A stretch of 64,000 nucleotides of DNA, from NCBI GenBank assembly GCA_023078685.1, contig JALGAS010000002.1:7130001-7194000 (forward strand), read 5' to 3'. The notes below the pieces were generated by a model. It ran no database searches and was not told the origin of the DNA. It saw nothing but the letters and a program-made list of their open reading frames with translations. Positions 58,550 through 64,000 of the stretch are shown here, piece by piece (the stretch's first letter is position 1; every line of letters begins with the position of its first letter). A program made the translations under genes and the position numbers. Origin of the DNA: Neopestalotiopsis rosae (taxonomy: Eukaryota > Ascomycota > Sordariomycetes > Amphisphaeriales > Sporocadaceae).

Positions 58550-60318
58550 CTAGACATTCGCCGACTTGGGTTTTCTCTTGCTCAATCGAACGTGGAACCC
58601 AGACTGAGGCACAAACCACCGATTCTGCACCGCGAAAGACTTGCCGCCGTCGACGAGCTCGATATCATACGCCTGCAACAGCGTCGGGACGAGCTTGAAG
58701 ACCTCGAGGTAGGAAATGTGCTTACCCAAGCAGACCCGGTGGCCAGCACCAAAAGCGAGGAGCCCGGCATCCATTCTCTTGATGCGCGCCTCGTCGCCCT
58801 CGAGCCAGCGCTCGGGCCGCCAGGCGTCGGCGTCGGGGCCGAACACCTCGGGGTCCCGGTGCACGACCCAGGCGTTCATGCCGACAATGGTGCCTGCGGG
58901 CAGGGTCTCGCCGCAGACTTGGAGGCCGCCGGCGGGGGCGACGCGTTCTAAATGCAGTCCAAATGGCGGGTGGATCCGGCCTGTCTCCTTGAAACAAGCA
59001 TTGAGGTAGGGCAGGGCGATACTCTCCTTCCAGGTGGCCGTCTTGGACAGGGCACCGCGCGCGGCAGCCTCGTCGAGCTCAGCGCGCAGCTTGGCCAAAG
59101 TGGCCGGATGGGTGAGAAGCTGGTGGAGCATGGTTCGCAAATAAATGGCCGTAGTGTCACTGCCCGCGATGATGTTGGACGACGTCCACGCTCGAAGAGC
59201 CCTGTGTACATGTCAGGATTATGCCGAGCTCTTATTCGGATACTCATTCTGCAGTTCATTGGACTCACCATGGTGGGATTGACGGATCCTTTTCCAAGGC
59301 TGTCATGAATCGCGATAAAAAGTCCCGATCGTTGGCCTGGCTGCGTTCCTTTTCTGACGCGGACATGGCTCGTCTCTCCTCCTCACGCTTGTTGGCAAAT
59401 TGAACCATGGGCGACCACTTTGCCGGCCGGAGACGAGAGACGAGCGTATTCTTTACCCAGAGTGAATCAAGCCAGGGCATCTGGCCAACCTGTCATGATA
59501 GATCAGCTTTGATGCTTGAGGATCAATGGAGGTCAGGAAAGACCTACCAGAGCTACATATTCAAACCATTGCCAAATACTAGCCATGATGCCTTCCACGT
59601 CGCGGCCCTCCTCTAGAAAGCCAAGGCGTTTAGAAAACGTGATCTCGCCAATAACATCAAACTTGAGAGAAATTGTCAGCACCAAAGTTGTCATTTCGCC
59701 AAATAGAGTGCGGCCGGGTATAATACTCACTGCAAAGTACTGCAGCCATGTGCCCAAATCGCACGTCTGTCCCGTCTCTACGAACCGGCGATCGAGCTCG
59801 TGACGAAACACATCCACAGTACTATCGACAAGAGGCTCAAACGAGACCAGATTACTCATGGAATACACGGCAGCAATGGGCCGCTTGAGCATGCGGTGCA
59901 GCGGCTCGTCCTGCGTGGCGAAAATGGTCGGCAGGATAGTGCCCTTGCGCATGGGCGGGATCACGCTGTAAAAGTCCGACTTGAGAAGAGGATCACCGCG
60001 CATACGGTAGACGGTGTCAATGGCCGAGGCCGAGCCAACAGATACCGCGTTGGGGCCGTACCGGACGAGGGGAGCCCATGCTGTCGCGCCCTTGGAGTTG
60101 ACGTATTTTCGGTGTTGGGCAATGTGCACGTTATGCGCGTCGCGTTTGTAGACCCAGTAGAGGCGAGGAAGATTGGAGAATCGAGCAAGAAAGGGTCCTG
60201 GAATGTGAGAGAGACGGAAATACTGTCTGCTGCAGGAAATGGCGAGGTATGCGAATCCCACGAGGAGAGCAACAGAGACCCAAGTGAAGGGGACCTCGGA
60301 AGCAGTCACAAGATGCAT
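58550..60318 (-). CDS. Cytochrome P450 monooxygenase (cluster P450-2)
   Basis: Four exons (60318-59731, 59661-59548, 59489-59269, 59201-58550) give 524 residues. An N-terminal anchor (TWVSVALLVGFAYLAISC) is followed by the Pro-rich hinge HIPGPFLARFSNLPRLYW. Further motifs: FDVIGEITFSKRLGFLEEG; I-helix AGSDTT at 320-325; ExxR at 380-383 (KETGRIHPPFG); RPERW; and heme loop FGAGHRVCLGKH with Cys465. These signatures resemble pisatin-demethylase-type P450s and differ from P450-1, so the two are unlikely to be recent duplicates. The first intron (59662-59730, 69 bases) is a multiple of three and stop-free, so retention would insert 23 residues. Expected to hydroxylate or otherwise oxidise the PKS-derived aromatic. 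Confidence 0.92.
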
Positions 60319-61071
60319 TTTTCATATAAATGTCTACCAAATTGCACTGGCTGGGGTCCAATAAGGTTGAAATATAGTATAACAACCTTCCATACTTTGA
60401 CGTATACAGCTCATATACACCAGACCTGTGAAGTTTTTGTTATCCTCGATAGTTGCAAATGACATTGGCCGTGACTTTTGCTTAGAGAGTTTCAACAGGC
60501 AGTAAGATCTGAAGTAACACAAAATACGCGATTTGAGCCCTGCTTCGGAGTTCGGGCAAACAAATGCTAGTCAGCATGCATGTGGTTTCTGACGTGAGAC
60601 CCGAGGGCCATACACGAAGCACCTAGAGCCTATGCAGCACTTCGAGATTTCCCGGTGGTATTACTTTCCCGGTGGTATTACTCGTATGCATGAGTGCATG
60701 AGTGACTATCAATTGCCCCGAAGCACATCAATTGATACACACATCCTGTGTCTTTCTTCATTGCGACCGTTCCGCATGGATCGTTTTCCCGGCTTCAGGT
60801 GATGAATTGATTGAAACACCCTTGCATTGCAGTAGGGGCATACACAGGTAAAGTGCATAAATTGATTACGATATGCCATTGCGGGTGGTACTTTTGAGCA
60901 ACTGTGACATCAATCGCTCAACGATGAGTTCGACAAGATCCTTTGAACATCAAAAATCGTTGCTCAAAATCAGTGTCATGAGCCGGCTGGTTATGAGGGG
61001 AGTATGACCTGGCAAAAAGGCGCGATGCATGGTAGTTGGCTTGACATGATGTTTATACCACCATGTTCTCT
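60319..61071. promoter_or_regulatory. P450-2 promoter region
   Basis: 753 bases upstream of P450-2 and downstream of TF2. It holds a perfect tandem repeat of a 17-base unit (listed separately), a third TTTCCCGG at 60785-60792, tandem GCATGAGT at 60688-60703, and several AATTGAT words. No gene seen. Confidence 0.5.
60648..60681. repeat. Tandem 17-bp repeat with CCCGG core
   Basis: TTTCCCGGTGGTATTAC occurs twice in direct, gap-free tandem (60648-60664 and 60665-60681), about 330 bases upstream of the P450-2 start codon. The CGG-containing core is of the kind bound by zinc-cluster factors. Confidence 0.85.
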
Positions 61072-63214
61072 TCAATTCGACTGGGGCTGAGCGGGAACGT
61101 GAGAAATATTCCCTTCGTGGTCCCCTTCTGTAGGAACACTTGATATTGATGTGAGAAAGCGGAGCCACTGCGGGTGCAGTGGTGTCTCAAACCGACATAG
61201 TAGCGCAACAATCTGCTCGCGAGTTAATGGTCCGGGGACGGATCCTCTCAAACTTTTGAAGGACACTTCAGGTCATCTTTGTCAATTGATTGTCTTCGAC
61301 GATTGTCAAGGAATGGTTTTACTCACGTAAAAGCAACTTGGGAAGCATCCAAACTGCCGCAAACTGTTCGAGCAGCAGAAGAAGTACTGCCGAGCCGTGG
61401 GAGTGATCCTGGCCTCCCATATCGATATCTATCACCCCGGATTTGCTATGAAGGTCGAGAAACGCCAGGGCCGTGAAGAGGACAAAGCAAACCCCTGGGT
61501 CCACCAGAAGCACAAATGCCCTGTCCCATTGCTCGGCGACTTCCACAATATCTTGACAGGACTCCAGAATCGTCTGCCAGCTCAACAGCCAGTCTGCCTC
61601 GGCATCGGTCAGTTTAGCACAAGATATTACTGAGCCCAACAAGCGACACATCAGTAAATGAAGGTTGGTGACCATTCTCGCGTGATAGGCAGCTCTCGTT
61701 TCGCCATTGAAAGCATTGCGCGCAAGATTGGTGTGATTGGCAGGTAGCGCCAGCCGTAAAGCAGACAGGCACTTCTTGGCTTCATCGAGTTGGTTGCAGA
61801 TTTGTTGTGTAGATCCAATATCTCGAAGCTGTAAAGTCTTACCGAACTGTCGCGACGCAGTAGCCGTGATGATGTGGCAGTTGAAGCTTGATATGCTCGG
61901 AGTCGAGGAAGCGACCGATGACATGACTGTCCACAAGGATTCGGCACATGAAGGCAGAAAATGTTGGGCACTATCATCATTGGATGGTAGGCAAGTCTTG
62001 ATGCGGCCCTCGTCAATAAGATAAGGAGTACCGGATGCGACATTGGCATAGGTGTCTAGCCGGTAGATGCACCACCAGACTAGCCGCCAACATTCCAGGT
62101 TTTCGCGATTTTCCGCTGGAGCTGACCTTTCTGAGTCGAGTCTATCCAGTCCTTCCCAGTATGCTGAACGTGTGAGCTGCGTAGTCCTCGTCCAGGCTTG
62201 CCGTCCGGGGAACTGGTGAAACTCATAAAATGCGAGGATGCAACCCAGCCGAAATTGGTTCAAAGATGCATCATTATCAAGAGAGCTTTCTTCAAAAAGC
62301 CTGCGTGTGAGCAAAATGTCGATTTGTGCATCCACATCAACTCCCTCGGACGAAAATGTGTACTCGGTCACCTTAGCCGTGATCAGGACCACTGCCAACA
62401 GTAGTTCATCACTCAGTTCCGGACTTGTTTTTGTTAAGGTTTTGTCGAACAAAGGAATGGCTTGGTCGATGGTGTCGAGGTATTTATTCAACCTTGAACA
62501 ACAGTAGTTAGTACTAACGTTGTTTAAATTCAGTACTGTCTGGGGGGATTGTACAAAACTTCTATCTCCAATGTGGAGATCCGAACGCCACTGAGATTCC
62601 TACAATCTGGAGAACCTTCTGTTATAGGTGTGTACGGCGATGCAGGATGCCCGGTAGTGAATGCTCCCAAAATGGGTAAGGAAGGTGCAATAATTGTGGG
62701 AGAGTCAGTGATATCGGGTGAAGCTACTCCAACGTTAGCCTAATAGGCATTTCTCATCTGATGAGAACTCAATGCTCACAAAGGTTGGAGGAGTCTTCGA
62801 ATATGGTATTTTGGCTCGTTTCACTGTCAGTTGGCCTGTCTAATCGACGGCGCACACGCGGTGTGCCTCGGGGCGGACCCGGCTTTCGCTTCACGGATGT
62901 GTAGGTGCAGCTTTGTCCGTGACGGACACAAGATGAACACACCGGCTGCGCAAGATCACCTATACCCAGTGGCTGCACTGTTAGTATACATACAGCTACC
63001 AGACCAGAATATTACTGTAGTTATTAGGTGCATGGGCTAATGATTTGTGCATGCATTGCGTACATTTGACCTTGCGCCTTTGAAAATCATTGTTAGTAAT
63101 TGTTCCTCAAGTTTTAAGCGTGCAAGATGAAGCATACCGGATACATTGATCGCAGACTCTTTTCTGCAGAGGGGTCGGAGAGTTTTCCGCCCTGGAACGC
63201 AAATCGTGGGACAT
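61072..63214 (-). CDS. Zn2Cys6 transcription factor (TF2)
   Basis: Six exons in consistent phase give 599 residues: 63214-63138, 63077-63064, 62959-62780, 62723-62555, 62492-61327 and 61265-61072. The start ATG at 63214 begins MSHDLRSRAENSPTPLQKRV. The zinc cluster (residues 21-48, C-x2-C-x6-C-x6-C-x2-C-x6-C) is assembled from three exons, the middle one only 14 bases; the result, CDQCIRRKVKC then DLAQPVCSSCVRHG, is textbook. KRKPGPPRGTPRVRRRLDRP follows. The fungal-specific domain carries LNKYLDTIDQAIPLFDKT and WRLVWWCIYRLDTYANVASG. The last exon depends on a GTGAGT donor at 61326; unspliced reading would stop at 61319. Second candidate pathway regulator, same strand as P450-2. Confidence 0.8.
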
Positions 63215-64000
63215 TATGAGCAGCGACCTCGGCGTGTCTCGAAGCGCATCAACATGATCTCATGGAATGCGGTTTGGCGTATCTGCAAGACTTCCCACCC
63301 GTCGTTGTCGTTACGATGTCCGAATACCACCCTGCAGTGGGGTGCTGGTGAGTTCAATGGTATTCGCAGTGCTGGACTCGTCTGTCGGAGGAACTTCGAC
63401 TTGGAAGGGAATTAAGGTTAGTGGAGTCCTGACCCCTGGGTAGTTCTTCCGAGCCGGGTCTGGACTGCCCCTAAAGGGCCTGGAGTCTATCCAGGTAACC
63501 TACTAGGTTGGCGCCGGAGGAATTAAGAAGTTCCCATTTGTAGGCAAAATTGCTCCACCTAAGTTACCTAGGTATTTACAGATCTCAGCCGTTGCCAGTA
63601 ATATGAGAATACATTGCCATCATTTTTTCGAACCCTGAATATGCCGTTGAGCGACCGTATGACGGCAATAACCTAGAAGCATTCAGTCTTCCTATTGATT
63701 TAATAAGTCATGCGTAGAGGAGTAAGAAGTATAGAAAGTTGCAAGTCACCGTCGGGGGGACTAGGCGCTTCCCTCAGGGGCCAAGGTTGGTCTATCAACG
63801 AAGCACTATTCTAACTCCTCAGGCCACCGCAAGATGAGTCTTTATTTTACCGGGAATCGTCTTTTACAACATTAATTCTTTACAAACTTACGTATAAAAA
63901 TTCTCACCTTGTTGCGAATTCGCAAAAGAGAAAAGAGGGCCTACCATGTTGACGATTGGCAGGTGCCCAGGTGGCCACATCGGTAACAATAAGTGGAGCA
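63215..64000. other. Intergenic, right edge
   Basis: Upstream of TF2; no gene recognised before the window ends. Small inverted repeats are visible: CCTGGA-GTCTA-TCCAGG at 63479-63495 and AACCTACTAGGTT at 63497-63509. Confidence 0.5.

Overview
The window is nuclear DNA from a filamentous ascomycete (Pezizomycotina, most likely a Sordariomycete). The genes are split by short 50-130 bp introns with GT..AG ends and CTAAC-type branch points. Intergenic spaces are long, and the gene families (fungal HET domain, Zn2Cys6 regulators, NR-PKS, LOC1, fungal HIS3) are fungal. All gene models below were built by hand from reading frames, splice signals and phase. Several open frames begin at TTG/GTG; I moved those starts to the first plausible ATG.

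The left half (1-30 kb) is mostly conserved cellular genes: a four-TM MARVEL-like protein; HIS3 and LOC1 in divergent orientation; a 599-aa Ser/Thr-rich single-TM protein isolated by two intergenic regions of more than 4 kb; a 907-aa Zn2Cys6 factor; a mitochondrial m-AAA protease (Afg3/Yta12 family); a BOR1-type borate transporter; and an unrecognised conserved-looking membrane protein whose intron carries a run of 31 G (C on its coding strand). A single-exon HET-domain gene (30.5-32.6 kb) marks the border.

The right half (34.4-63.2 kb) is a secondary-metabolite gene cluster. Its core is a 2,632-aa non-reducing polyketide synthase of the SAT-KS-MAT-PT-ACP-CMeT-R type (50.1-58.2 kb), the architecture of methylorcinaldehyde/tropolone/citrinin-type synthases. 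Around it lie a P450, a signal-peptide-bearing GMC oxidoreductase, a short-chain dehydrogenase, a 2-oxoglutarate/Fe(II) dioxygenase, an MFS monocarboxylate-type transporter, a Zn2Cys6 activator, a second P450 of another family and a second Zn2Cys6 factor. The inferred logic is a C-methylated aromatic aldehyde released reductively by the PKS, oxidised by the dioxygenase and two P450s, adjusted in redox state by SDR and GMC enzymes, exported by the MFS protein and controlled by two zinc-cluster regulators. No FAD-dependent dearomatising monooxygenase, serine hydrolase, aldehyde dehydrogenase or highly reducing PKS partner is visible, so the set does not match the tropolone, citrinin or azaphilone clusters I know. 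The cluster may continue past the right edge.

I recognised no tRNA, rRNA, transposon or CRISPR array.
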